Source: Dioscorea cayenensis subsp. rotundata
Taxonomy: Eukaryota > Streptophyta > Magnoliopsida > Dioscoreales > Dioscoreaceae
Reading direction: 5' to 3'
Assembly (NCBI RefSeq): GCF_009730915.1
Contig: NC_052474.1
Location: forward strand, 159,501-223,500
Length of the DNA stretch: 64,000 bases
Made by a program: the position numbers and the translations under genes. This document shows, one piece after another, positions 48,601 to 59,464 of this stretch. Every line of letters begins with the position of its first letter. Positions within the stretch are counted from its first letter, which is position 1. The notes under the pieces are model-generated. The model worked only from the letters and a program-made list of their open reading frames with translations, searched no databases and was not told the DNA's origin.

Positions 48601-49694
48601 TGCCTAAGAGACATTTCCACAACATTGGGAATTATCAGGTAGTTCTCTATCCAGACAACCTTCCATTTTTTGGCAATTTATGAGAGCTACCTAATAGGGG
48701 CCGAGTGCTACCACTTTCATCAAACATATGACATCCTCAATTTTTGCAATTAGGCATGTTTCATAATTATATATTGTGCCCGTGTCTGAGTTAATATGAA
48801 CATTGCTGAGAACTTTCTGGATGCAAACTCGGCCGGTCATGAAATTAAGATCGTCTGTTATTGCATGAAGTAACTGCAGTGCCCATTTTTGCTGGCCCTG
48901 AGACTTTTTTAGTGTTATTTTGTTCCATTAAAATGGGTATGAGGTTGGTCTAGTCTCAGGGAGCCCATAATAAGATTTTTTTTGGCTGATGTGCATGCTC
49001 GAGCTGATCTTGGTTAGGACATCTTTGGTTGTAGTTTGTTTTTCATCTTGCTTGGGAACTCCTTTGAAGAATATTTAGATCCAGATGAGAAAGTGATAAT
49101 GAGTGATAGTTAGGGGGATCAAACTACTCATGTCAAAACGTTGCTATTTTCAACTTGCCAGAAGATTCAATGGCCAACCTTGTGAATTGCTGCCGTGGTA
49201 ATTAGTATTTATGTGGGATGCTTCTATGTGATTGGATTTTTTTATTTTTATTTTTATTTTATTATTTATATATATATTGAATTTGCAATGAGGAAGAATT
49301 TCTTTCTTCCCCATTTTGCAATTGATGTAGCTTTTAATCTAGCCGGGTGGTTGCTAGCCACTACATAATGTTATTACTGGTACAAGCTTCTTGCTCAGAG
49401 AGATAGATATGCTTTGATAACTGCTTGCAAAGAAATTGAAAAGATGCCCACGCGCGGACCTCCTGTTTTAAACATTTTAGCAAATTTTTTTGAACAAAAT
49501 ACCTGGTCTTGCAGTTTGAATATGACGATTGGTTGGCTACTGAATGCGGATATCCAGCAGTGGAAGAGTGGAGGAAATTGATGTACTCAGAATGTGGAAA
49601 GAACAAAATTGCCCGTCCAGAAAGCTATCGTGATGATTGGAATGATGATCATTTAGTTGCTCAAGCAATGGAGGATTTTAAGAAATTTTTGTAG
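45648..49694 (+). CDS. Flavin-containing monooxygenase, FMO GS-OX-like (seven exons)
   Basis: NADPH- and O2-dependent flavoenzyme of the plant S-oxygenating FMO clade; GS-OX members of Brassicaceae oxidise methylthioalkyl glucosinolates, but here the substrate is unknown. Coding exons: 45648-46338, 46483-46553, 46706-46858, 46970-47052, 48256-48391, 48465-48638, 49515-49694, all GT-AG and in phase. Total 495 aa, or 463 aa from the ATG at 45744, closer to the usual ~460. The first ATG would add a short N-terminal extension. Seen: FAD site VAIIGAGAAGLAAARELRRE, EVGGTW, FMO-type IDAWPGQQIHSHNYR, NADPH-site VVVLIGSAASAHDISRDI (usual GxGxSA drifted to GSAASA), and CTGYKYHFPF. The C terminus has FEYDDWLATECGYPAVEEWR. 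It looks intact. Confidence 0.94.
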
Positions 49695-50306
49695 CAACAT
49701 TCTTCGAGTTTTCTGTTCATTGTGTCTTTGGGTGTCTTAATAATAGTTGTTGTGTCGTTATCTATAGCTTCTTGCTCTAAAATTATAGATTTAATCATTT
49801 ATTTGATTGTTTGATGATAGTAGTGCTGCTTTCAGGCAGGGAAAAAATAAGTTGCATTTGCTTCTGTGTTTATTTTAATTTTAATTTTAATTTTAATCTT
49901 AATCTTAAGGGTGGTTTGGTTGTCAGTAATAAGTGAAATCACATATAAATAAAATTATAGTGTAATTGAAGATGCTATATTTTAACTTAATCACAGTCTG
50001 TATTACTCTAATTATCTATTATTATTATTTAATATTTTTGTAAAAAGTAATTTAAGTAAAATTAATTAATTAATTTAATATATTTAAAAATATTTAATAT
50101 TTTTAAATTTTATTATTGGAAAAAAATTATAATTAAATTTTAAAAATATTTACTGTATTAATTATTTTTATAATATTTTCAATTATAAAAATATTTTATG
50201 ATAAAATTATTTTATTATATAAATATTAAATTATAAAAATATCATATTTATTTAATTTGGTTATTTAAAAAATTATAATTAATTTTTAAAAACAATGATA
50301 TTTTCA
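49695..50306. other. 3' flank of the FMO gene, AT-rich
   Basis: Contains the probable 3' UTR of the monooxygenase, a TTTTAA hexamer array (about 49874-49897), and then very AT-rich DNA with no coding motif. Confidence 0.6.
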
Positions 50307-50800
50307 ATGAGTGACGCTATTTTTACTGAATAGATTTCCCGAATGACGTGGATGGCCAACTTGTCATCCATATCCTCATCCACGTCATTAATTTTTTTAT
50401 ATAAATTTCAAAATTTAAACCTTAAAAATCTTTAAATTCTTAAAATTAAAAAAAATTATAAAACTATATTTAAAATCTTAAACCCAAATACTGCAAAATC
50501 TATACCATAAAAATCTAAAAAGTAAAAACGTAAACCATAAATAATAAATCCTAGACCCTAAACCCTAAATCCTAAGCCATAAACCCTAAACTCTAAAATG
50601 GAAAACACAGTTTTCGATTTATCATTTACAAGTTTATTTTTATGATTAAATGTTTAAATTTAGGATTTAGATAATAAAGAGAAATTATTATTATTTTTTT
50701 TTAAAAAAAGAAGAGATAAAGACAGAATGACGTAGATGCTGACATGGACTTGATATACACGTCATTCGGGAAACCTATTGGTAAAAACATCATTACTCAT
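50307..50800. mobile_element. MITE-like element carrying telomere-like repeats
   Basis: The two ends are inverted copies of about 44 bp (left contains TTTCCCGAATGACGTG; right contains CACGTCATTCGGGAAA), with a handful of mismatches. TTTCA flanks it at 50302-50306 and 50801-50805. It is 494 bp with no coding capacity. The interior at about 50545-50600 contains CCCTAAA-type units. Confidence 0.78.
50545..50600. repeat. Short interstitial telomere-like CCCTAAA cluster
   Basis: Four to six imperfect CCTAAAC/CCCTAAA/CCTAAAT heptamers in a row (e.g. ACCCTAAACCCTAAATCC). This is the C-rich strand of the plant telomere repeat, inside the MITE-like element. Confidence 0.75.
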
Positions 50801-50805
50801 TTTCA

Positions 50806-51929
50806 ATTAAAAAATATTTTTCGTCGTACAAATATTTAATTATATAAATATTACTTTATAAAAATATTTAATATTTTTAAATTTTATTACATAAAAATAT
50901 ATTTATAATTAAAGGACTATTTACTTTATTAAATATTTTTATAATTAAATATGAGATTTAGTGAGTGGATACTGCTTTGAAATGCCGCAAAAGTACCATA
51001 AACGGTAAAACATTATACAGCAAACAAAATAACATTTTATTACAGTTACTTACAATTAGTTACAAGTAACCAAACATCCCCATAATGTAAATGTTATAAT
51101 TAAACTTGCATGATATTCTAGGTTCGAAAGTTGCCTTTGGTTATTTGACAACTTTGGTGAATATGAGACCAATGCGCGAGTGAAAAGAATGAAGTATAAG
51201 ATTTTGAAATCCATATTCATGAATTTCATGGTTTAGTTGACGCGATCTTTAAAAGATAAGTAAATATTCATCAAACTATCATAGGAAATTACAGTTATAC
51301 AATAGAAAAAGACTAAACAAACAACTCTCTTCCCTTCTATTTATTTGTCTCATTTTAGAAGTTTATTTATTTATTTTTTTTACATATCTATTTAAAAAAT
51401 CTATGGAACATTAAAAACCTAAATTTTTTATTTTTAATACAATACTATATTTTTAATATTTTGTAAAAATTAAAACACTATGTTGATATTTTAAATAGTG
51501 TTATTTTGAAAAGTTAATATAATTTTTTATAAAATAAAAAAAATTACTTATTAGTTTCTGGAACTTTTTATTTATTCCAATAAGTCATTTGACAAAATTA
51601 TTCTCTGTAGTCCTTTTTTTTTACGACAAGTTTCATTTCATCTCTTGCGTCATTTTTGAAAATTTGAATTTTGTTTAACAATACACAAATTTGAATAGAT
51701 TTGTCAAATAGTAAACGGATACAACAAAAACCAAAGAACATAATTAAAAACTCAAAGTGATGTAAGCATAATAAATACGAATTACCAAAACTAAAAAGTA
51801 AAACTAAAAATTGAATGTGATGTAAGAATAGTAAATCAGAGGTTATTGAACCGTTGGATTTAAAAGTAATTCTGAGAAAAATAATCAACTTTCAAAGTTT
51901 TAAAAAAACATAAGCCCAATGACAAAATT
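50806..51929. other. AT-rich intergenic, no gene seen
   Basis: No recognisable coding sequence or terminal repeats. It lies between the MITE-like element and the minus-strand copia. Confidence 0.55.
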
Positions 51930-51934
51930 GTTTA

Positions 51935-52327
51935 TATTAAGAATATATATGTTATAAATGTAAAGATAGTAATAAGAATAGAGAACCAGAGTATTTACCA
52001 AAACCCAAAAACCTTGAAGAATTAACTTCTTCTTCTTTCTTCTTTTATTTCTCTTTTTCTTTCTTTTTCTCTTTTCTTTTTTTATATCAAAGTATACAAA
52101 ATGAGGGGTATTTATAAGGTTACTAAGAGTTGAATGAGCGGCCGGGGATCGATTCGATCCGACGGTCCAAAAATACCCCTGGTTGGTGGAATAATAACGA
52201 TCTGCGTGCCGCTACGATTACCATATGGGCGGCTGCTACAGTGATATCTAGAAGTTACTATAGTAATGCCGTCTACTACAGTGAAATTGCTACAATAGGC
52301 ATCCATTAAAAATATTTGTTTATAACA
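51935..52327 (-). repeat. 3' LTR of the minus-strand copia
   Basis: 393 bp, ending next to the purine tract. It aligns with the copy at 57923-58327 with multiple substitutions and small indels, mostly in the 52190-52290 equivalent. Confidence 0.93.
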
Positions 52328-55300
52328 CTCCCCCTTGGATGCCTACGACCAAAGGATATCGCCTCGTTAAAAACCTTGCTAGGAAAAAAACCCGAGTGGG
52401 ATAAAAAAACCTAGCTAAGGAAAAAGAGTACACTATCCTTGGCACATTTGAGGGTTACTTGCCTCATTAAAAAAACCTTGCCTTGGAAAAAAACCCATTA
52501 GGACAAAAAAACCTGGCGAAGGGAAAAAAAGTGCAGTCTCCCTCAAATAAATAACTTTTAACTCATATCAGAAGTACTTACATCCTTAAGTCTTCTCATC
52601 CCGATTTTGTATATAAGTCTTTGGTGAATGCACTTAGGGAAGTGATTTTTGTGAATAGATCGACTGATTCTCACTTTGGATTGAATCTTTTGAACTTCTA
52701 TAACGCCTTCTACGGAGATCATGAGTGTAGAAAAAAATTTTTGGTGATATATGTTTCGTTACGTCACCTTTAATATAACCTCCTTGTATTTGAGAAATAC
52801 AAGCATTGTTGTCTTCATAAATTCATCGTAGCATTTGTTATTCTTGATGGTAATTTGCGGGATGATCTATATATGCCCAATCATAGATCGTAACCATTGG
52901 CATTCACGACTTGCTTCATGGAGAGCTAGAATTTGACATGATTTGATGAAGTAGTCGTAAGAGTTTGTTTTGTGGAACGCCATGAGATAGTCTGTACCAT
53001 TGTAAGAAAACATGTATCCGAGTCCCGAGATCGCCCTTTATGAGGATCGAGACGGATACCCGACGATCAAGAAAACACCGTGAGGTTGGATGAAGACTCA
53101 TGTCGATAGAATAAACCCGGATCCGTAGTTCCTCGTAAATAACGTAGCACATCTTTTATTCCTTTCCAGGTGTCTTCGTGTCGGTGTAGAGCGTATCTTG
53201 CTAGAAGATTTCTATGCAAAAAGCTATATCCGGTCTCGTATTATTTGCAGAGATACATTAATGCACCGATTGCACTTAAATATGGAGTTTCGGACCAAGA
53301 ATGATCTCTCCTTCTTCCGGGTGGGCGAAATGGATCTTTCCGAACATCAAGAGTTCGGACGACCATTAGGCGTACTCAGTGGATAAGCCTTCTCCATATT
53401 GAATCTCTTCAAAGACCTTTTTCAGTATAGGGTTGATTGATGCACAAATATTCCCGAGGATAAGTGCTCGATTTGTATACCTAGGCGAATTTGGTCTTTC
53501 CCAAATCTTTCATTTCAAATTCTTTTTTTCAAATATGATCTCTGCGATTCGCAATTTCGGAAGGAGTGCCTACAAGATTTAAATCATCCACATATATCTG
53601 CTATCACAACAAAACCAGTTAGTATAACTTTTAATAAACACACATGGACATATACTATCATTTTTGGTATCCTTCTTTTTATAAGATATTCATCGAGACG
53701 GTTATACCACATCCGTCCCGGATTGTTTTTAACCCATAAAAGAGATCTCCGTAATTTAATAGAGTATAAATGATGATTATTTGTAATGTTTGTTTTTTTC
53801 TATATCCTTCGAGGGATTTTTCATATATATGTCATTTTCAAGTAATCCATACGGATATGTCTGTGACAACATCCATCAACTGCATATCTAATTTATTACT
53901 TCTGCCATGGCAATTAAAAAAATCGAAAAGTAATTCCATCCATTACTGAGAGTATGTCTCTTCATAATCAATACCAGGCATTTGAGAAAAAAACCTTGAG
54001 CAACCAGTCTTGCTTTGTATCTCATAATTTGATTATTTTCATTTTTTTTTTCTCACAAACACCCATTTATAACCGACTGGTTTTATCCCTTCTGGTGTTG
54101 GCACTATCGGCCCAAACACCTCACGTTTTGATAGGGAATTTAGCTCAGCCTGGATAGCTTCTTTCCATTTTGGCCAATCATTTCTTTGTCGACATTCTTC
54201 AATAGATCGTGGCTCTGGATCATTATTAGTATTTATTTCTATATCTGTAGCCACATTGTAGATGAATATATCATTTATTTCGGTCTCATGCCGATTCAAT
54301 CTTTGACCATCATCTACATAGCAAATTGAATTTTCAACATTTTCAGAAATATCATCCCCCATTGATTCTTCATTAACTTGTTCCGAGGGTTTTTATAATT
54401 TCCTCTCCCTTTTCACATGGGAGATCCTTATCTTTATCTTTCTCGCTTCCTTTTTCTAGGAGTCGAATCTTTGCACCAATTGGTCTTCCACGCTTTTTGT
54501 CGTGGTTTATTTTTCTATTTGATTTTTCTTTCAATGGATTCTTAGGAATCTCAATTCTTGCAGGAGCATTAGCAGTGGTATATATGATTTGGTTACCATT
54601 TTTAGTATCGATGAATGCATCGGGTATTTCATTTGCAATATTTTTGCAATTTAATGATCCTTTGAACTTCAAGTTCACATTCATTGATACGAGGATCATA
54701 TGTATGTAATCGTGATGCATTCCAATCAATTTCTTTTTGGCTCATTTTGAGTAATCATTTCTCCCCTAATGCGGGGAAGGCAGATTCATCAAAATGACAA
54801 TCTGCAAATCTTGCGAGTAAATACATCCCCAGTAATGGTTCTAAATATCGTATAATTGAAGGGGAATCATAACCAACATATATACCAAGTCTGCGTTGTG
54901 GACCCATTTTTGTACGATTTGGTGGTGGTATTGGCACATATCATCGACAACCAAATATTCTTATATATGAAATATCGAGCTCTTTACCCATAACAAGTTG
55001 GTGTGGTGAATATGAATTACATGCGTTGGGTCGGATCCAGTATTAAAAGCTGCGGCATGCAAAATAGCATGACCCCACGCACTTGTAGGCGGTTCGTCCT
55101 TAATAACATTGACTGAGCGATAATCTGAGTCTTTTTAATTAATGACTCCATGACCCATTTTGGGTATGCACATGAGCTACTCGGATGCTCAACATGTATT
55201 CCAATCGCCATACTGATAATCATAAAATGATTTTGATGAAAAATTCACCGACGATTATCAAGAGCGAATTGTCTTTATGGGATAATCTGGAAATTGTGCT

Positions 55301-56157
55301 TTAAGCCCCGATAATTTGTGCCAATAACCTTGCAAATGCTACATTCCTTGTAGAGCAGTGAAACATGGGACCATCTAGTCGATGCATCGATTAAAACTAT
55401 AAAATACCTAAATGGTCCACATGATGGATATATTGGTCCACAAATGTCTCCTTGTATTCTTTCTAAAAATTTAGGAGATTCACCGATCACCCTTTTGTTA
55501 TAGAAGGTGCGGTTATTAGCTTTCCCATTGAACATGCTTGAACATGCGTATTCATTATGTGTTAGGATTTTTATAATCCTTCGATGGGTGTCCATGAGAA
55601 CTAGTAATAATCCCAGGTAGACATAATAGCACCCTGGGATGTCCAAGTCTTTCATGCCATATTTTTAAATATCTACGGGTCATTAACCTTCAGGGTTAAT
55701 ACTGTATGTGATTCCATCACTTTAATACGTGTAAAATATAATCCTGAGGATATACAGGGAAAGCTTTCAAGTACACGTTTTTGGCATGAAACGACTTGTG
55801 TAATATAAAGATATTCTTTTCCTTCCTTATCAACCGTCTCTAAATGATATCCATTATGACGTATATCTTTAAAGCTTAAAAGGTTCCTCCTAGACTTAGG
55901 GGAATAGAGAGCATTTTTCATCTGCAAGGATGTCCCATTTTAGCAACATCAATGCTCGCTTCTCCGGAACCTTCAACCGGTCCGATGACCCTGCTATTGT
56001 GACTATACATGCCTTTCTCATTGATAAGGATATAAAATATATTTTTCTTGTCAAAATAGTATGCGTTGTCCATGATCAATAATGCATTCATCATCGACCA
56101 TATTCTAACAAAAGCAGGAAGAAAAAAACATAATTTAATAAAAAAACATAAAGACAT
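52328..56157 (-). pseudogene. Copia pol remnant (protease to RNase H)
   Basis: Right to left: core MQMKNALYSPKSRRNLLSFK (55870-55927); integrase FLERIQGDICGPIYPSCGPF and IVLIDASTRWSHVSL (about 55350-55490); KMGPQRRLGIYVGYDSPSII (about 54850-54910); the start of reverse transcriptase WKEAIQAELNSLSKREVFGP and KPVGYKWVF (54060-54180); catalytic IYVDDLNLVG around 53575-53600. The rest of reverse transcriptase and RNase H is heavily shifted. Multiple stops and indels are present. Confidence 0.85.
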
Positions 56158-56289
56158 ATTACAAAACTAGTCTATAAGGAAATCGACATATCTAAATATG
56201 TATTTTCGGTTATATTTAAATTATTTATGGAATTATCCTCAATTGGATCAACTATGGGGTTGTCGAGCAAAAATTTGTCTCAATATCTT

Positions 56290-57200
56290 TACCTTTCTTG
56301 TTTTTTTAAGTGATTCTTGGTAAAGATGGACAAAATGTTTTAGTGGTCCCTGCAAATTCGGACCAATGACCTTCCGAGCCACAACGATAGCATGTATCTT
56401 TCTTTGTCTCTAACCCCATCTTGTGGCTTTGTTGCTTACATTGATGTACATCGATTCTATTATCGCGTGGTCCGATATTATTTCGACCCCCACTACGACC
56501 GCGTAGTCCTCGACCACCATAATTTCCTCGTCCACCGCGGTTTTTAAAACTAGCAGCGCGACCACGCTATCTTCTTTGCCCAAAAATTAATTTACGGCGG
56601 TGGTGCTCGATCCGGATGGTCGAGATTGATGATTACAGTATCAACAATTCATTGTTTTTGCTCCGCCCACGAGGAGACAAGAAATTAATTCGGAGAATTT
56701 TTGTAAAAATTCTTTTCTCTATATTGTTGTTGTAATATAACATTTCGATGCGTGAAATGTTGTAAATGTTTTTCTCGAGCATCATTCCTTCCATCATCTG
56801 TTTCTCCACGAGAGGCAATCTTTGAAAACAATTTTAAATAGCTCGGAATTATATTCTTGCACGCTTTTTAAAATCTTGAAACACGAGGCTTGACCAATCA
56901 TTGCGTGCTTTGGGCAAGTAGACCATTCCGAGATGTTCAAATCTCTCTTTCGGGGGATAACCACAATTCCCCGTGGATCCTCAATGGTCAAGTATTCATT
57001 CTTCAGGCCATCATCAATATGATGCCTTATAAATATTAAGGCCTTCGCCTTGTTATCACTAGGCTCATTGTTATTAGCCTCAATAGTTTTACTCAGGTTT
57101 CTTGCTTTCAGATGGAGCTTGATATCGAGGCTCCAGGATATATAATTGCTCCCCGAGATTTGAAGGGCCTCAAATTCTCTTTTTGCAATATTTGCCATTT
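56290..57200 (-). pseudogene. Copia gag remnant with zinc knuckle
   Basis: Starts MANIAKREFEALQISGSNYI (ATG at about 57198) and runs through SWSLDIKLHLKARNL to LFKIVFKD; then frame breaks. The nucleic-acid-binding knuckle CYRCGSEGHWSE lies around 56350-56395; the final Cys position appears changed to Phe. Confidence 0.82.
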
Positions 57201-57267
57201 TCTCTTCAAAATAATAATACAACATGTAATTAGAATAGAGAGTACAGAATAAAACATAAAGCATCTA

Positions 57268-57350
57268 TACTGTTCATGTATACGGTACTATTCATGTATG
57301 ATACTATTCATGTATACGGTACTGTTCATGTACGGTACTGTTCATACACT
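57268..57350. repeat. Minisatellite in the copia leader
   Basis: About five imperfect copies of a ~17-bp unit (GGTACTGTTCATGTATAC type) between the gag start and the 5' LTR of the minus-strand copia. Confidence 0.8.
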
Positions 57351-57922
57351 GCAATTATTGCAGCATTGGGAATTAAAATTTGTTTGAAAGTGATTATAAG
57401 TTAAAATGGAAGAAGAAGTAAAGATAAGGGAGAGAAGAAAGTAGGGGGCCGACGAAGAAAGGCCGTACGTGGAGAAATCGAAAAACAAAACCGGTGAGGA
57501 GGGCCGACGGGGAAGAGAGGACGGGCAGGAGAAGAGAAAGGGTCGGAGGTTCGCCGGTGGAGTTTTTACCTGATTGCCGGGATCTGAGGCTTACCATGGC
57601 AGACTTGGGGAAGATTATACCAGAAGATTTGGATTTGATAGTAAACCCTCATTGTAATAATAATATTATTATTTTTTTCTTGTTTATTTTAAAAGTAATG
57701 GTAATATTAGCCTTAGTGGATTTAATCTTGTATGTTTTTTTATGTATGCTTCTAAGAAAAACCGAAATTATGTATTAAATAAAATGTATGGTTTGCTAGT
57801 ATTATATTACCCTGTCGAACCTTCTTGCATTCAGTGTTAGAAATGGGTTCCACATATATAACATATATATTAGATAAGCTAAAGAAAATTAAAATCATAT
57901 GAGCAAATTCGTGCTGATAACG

Positions 57923-58327
57923 TATTAAGAATATATATGTTATAAATGTAAAGATAGTAATAAGAATAGAGAACAGGAGTATTTACCAAAAACCCAAAAA
58001 CCTCGAAGAATTAACTCTTCTTCTTTCTTCTTTTATTTCTCTCTTTTCTTTCTCTTATCTTTTCTTTTTTTATATCAAAAGTATACAAAAATGAGGGGTA
58101 TTTATAAGGTTACAAGAGTTGAATGAGCAGCCGGGGATCGATTCGATCCGACGGTCCAAAAATACTCCCAGTTGGTGGAATAGATAACGATCTGCGTACG
58201 CTACGAGTCTACATGGGCGAGCTGCTACAATGCTACTGATGATATCTAGAAGTTCTTTATAGTAATGCTTACTGCTTCTGATGAAATTACTACGATGAGC
58301 GTCCATTAAAAATACTTGTTTATAACA
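57923..58327 (-). repeat. 5' LTR of the minus-strand copia
   Basis: 405 bp, partner of 51935-52327 with the same termini. Differences between the copies show that the insertion is not recent. Confidence 0.93.
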
Positions 58328-58449
58328 GTTTAGACTTTTTTGAGCAATTCTTCTAAAAATAATAATGAATTTTAATTGATTTTTTTAAATGAATGTGAAT
58401 AATTAAAATGGATTTTAATAAGGAACTGAGGAGGGAGTAATAACTAATA

Positions 58450-58786
58450 CTCTCTCCGTTCCGAATTAAATGTCATTTTAAGAAGCAAAAAATATTCTAA
58501 AATAATTGTTTATCAAGATAAAATTTGTTTTTTTTTTTTCCAATTCTACTCATATTTAATAAGTAATTTCAATTGGAGTATTTTGAAAAGAGAAAAAAAC
58601 CAATGATATAATAGGTAGAAAAATTAATAAGGAGAATTATGTAAAAATATAATTGTAGTCCCAAGAAAATGGGTAATTTGATCATTTAACTTAGTTTTAA
58701 TTAGAATTATACATATCTTCAAAAAAATTTATTGTTGTTTTTAATTATTATACAAAAAGTTTAAATGACATTTAATTCGGAACGAG
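58450..58786. mobile_element. Stowaway-like MITE (Tc1/mariner type)
   Basis: The left end CTCTCTCCGTTCCGAATTAA and the inverted right end (CTCGTTCCGAATTAAATGTC on the complement) match over about 25 bp. TA flanks both ends (58448-58449, 58787-58788). The CTCC(C)TCCGTTCC-type terminus is characteristic of plant Stowaway elements. The right terminus has lost a few bases. 337 bp, non-coding, about 680 bp upstream of the BAG gene start. Confidence 0.78.
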
Positions 58787-59142
58787 TAAGTAACCAGATA
58801 AAGAGGATAGAAGCAATAATTCTCACGTGCTATGCTTTGAAAGCTGCGCCTGTCAAAAGTTGCTTTCAAAACATTCATAAAAAATTTCAATTCATTATCC
58901 TACTTCCTACCCCCACAGCCCCACTTGTATTTGTATACGACGACAACTACTACTTACTACTACTAGTAGCTAAGCTGGTCCTAAAAACTCAACGTGACAG
59001 CTTCCTTGCCTGTTGCGTCTGGAGTCTGGAGAGAGGACCGATGCAATGCAATATTCTTCTTCTAATAATCAATCAGCCAAATTAGAGCTCGATCATAACT
59101 CACATGGCCTCTCGGATTCTCCGGTCGGATTCCCACAGCACT

Positions 59143-59148
59143 CACGTG
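59143..59148. promoter_or_regulatory. G-box (CACGTG) upstream of the BAG7-like gene
   Basis: A perfect CACGTG about 320 bp before the start codon. Such boxes bind plant bZIP/bHLH factors, and ACGTG cores also occur in ER-stress elements, which would suit a BAG7 gene. Functional use is inferred only. Confidence 0.4.
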
Positions 59149-59439
59149 GTTGTTTTCGGTACGCCGTACGCCACCCTTGGTCTCCACCAGGTCTTTTCCG
59201 TGATTTCCTTCAAATCGGAGGTCAGGTCTCCAACTAGCTAGGACGCACTTAATCAAATCCGAGTTTTACGCGGCGACCTTATCTTCCCAAATCAGCTTTC
59301 CCATTTGGATTCATATCGTCCTTGTTTGTATTCCCATTCTACCCCTTGTGCCCATTTTCCTCCTTCAATCCTCCATTGTCTGCTCCTCCTAAAACTTTTT
59401 AAAAAAAGAAGACATAGCAGAAGTAGAAGAAGAAAAAAA

Positions 59440-59460
59440 ACACACACACACACACACACC
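59440..59460. repeat. (CA)n microsatellite in the BAG7-like gene leader
   Basis: About nine CA units, ending five bases before the start codon at 59465. It forms the immediate 5' UTR. Confidence 0.9.
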
Positions 59461-59464
59461 ATTG

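Larger units (their letters stand above)
51935..58327 (-). mobile_element. Ty1-copia retrotransposon, full-length, minus strand
   Basis: 5' LTR at 58327-57923 and 3' LTR at 52327-51935 (minus-strand order), each TGTTATAAAC...CTTAATA. The direct duplication GTTTA is found at 51930-51934 and 58328-58332. A purine tract CCAAGGGGGAG abuts the 3' LTR, and the region just inside the 5' LTR reads CGTTATCAGCACGAATTTGC. Gag, zinc knuckle, integrase and reverse transcriptase remnants occur in order from right to left. Frames are broken, so it is not autonomous. Confidence 0.95.

Noticed and set aside
50545..50600. True chromosome-end telomere
   Set aside because: Only a few imperfect heptamers, flanked on both sides by genes and inside a MITE-like unit.
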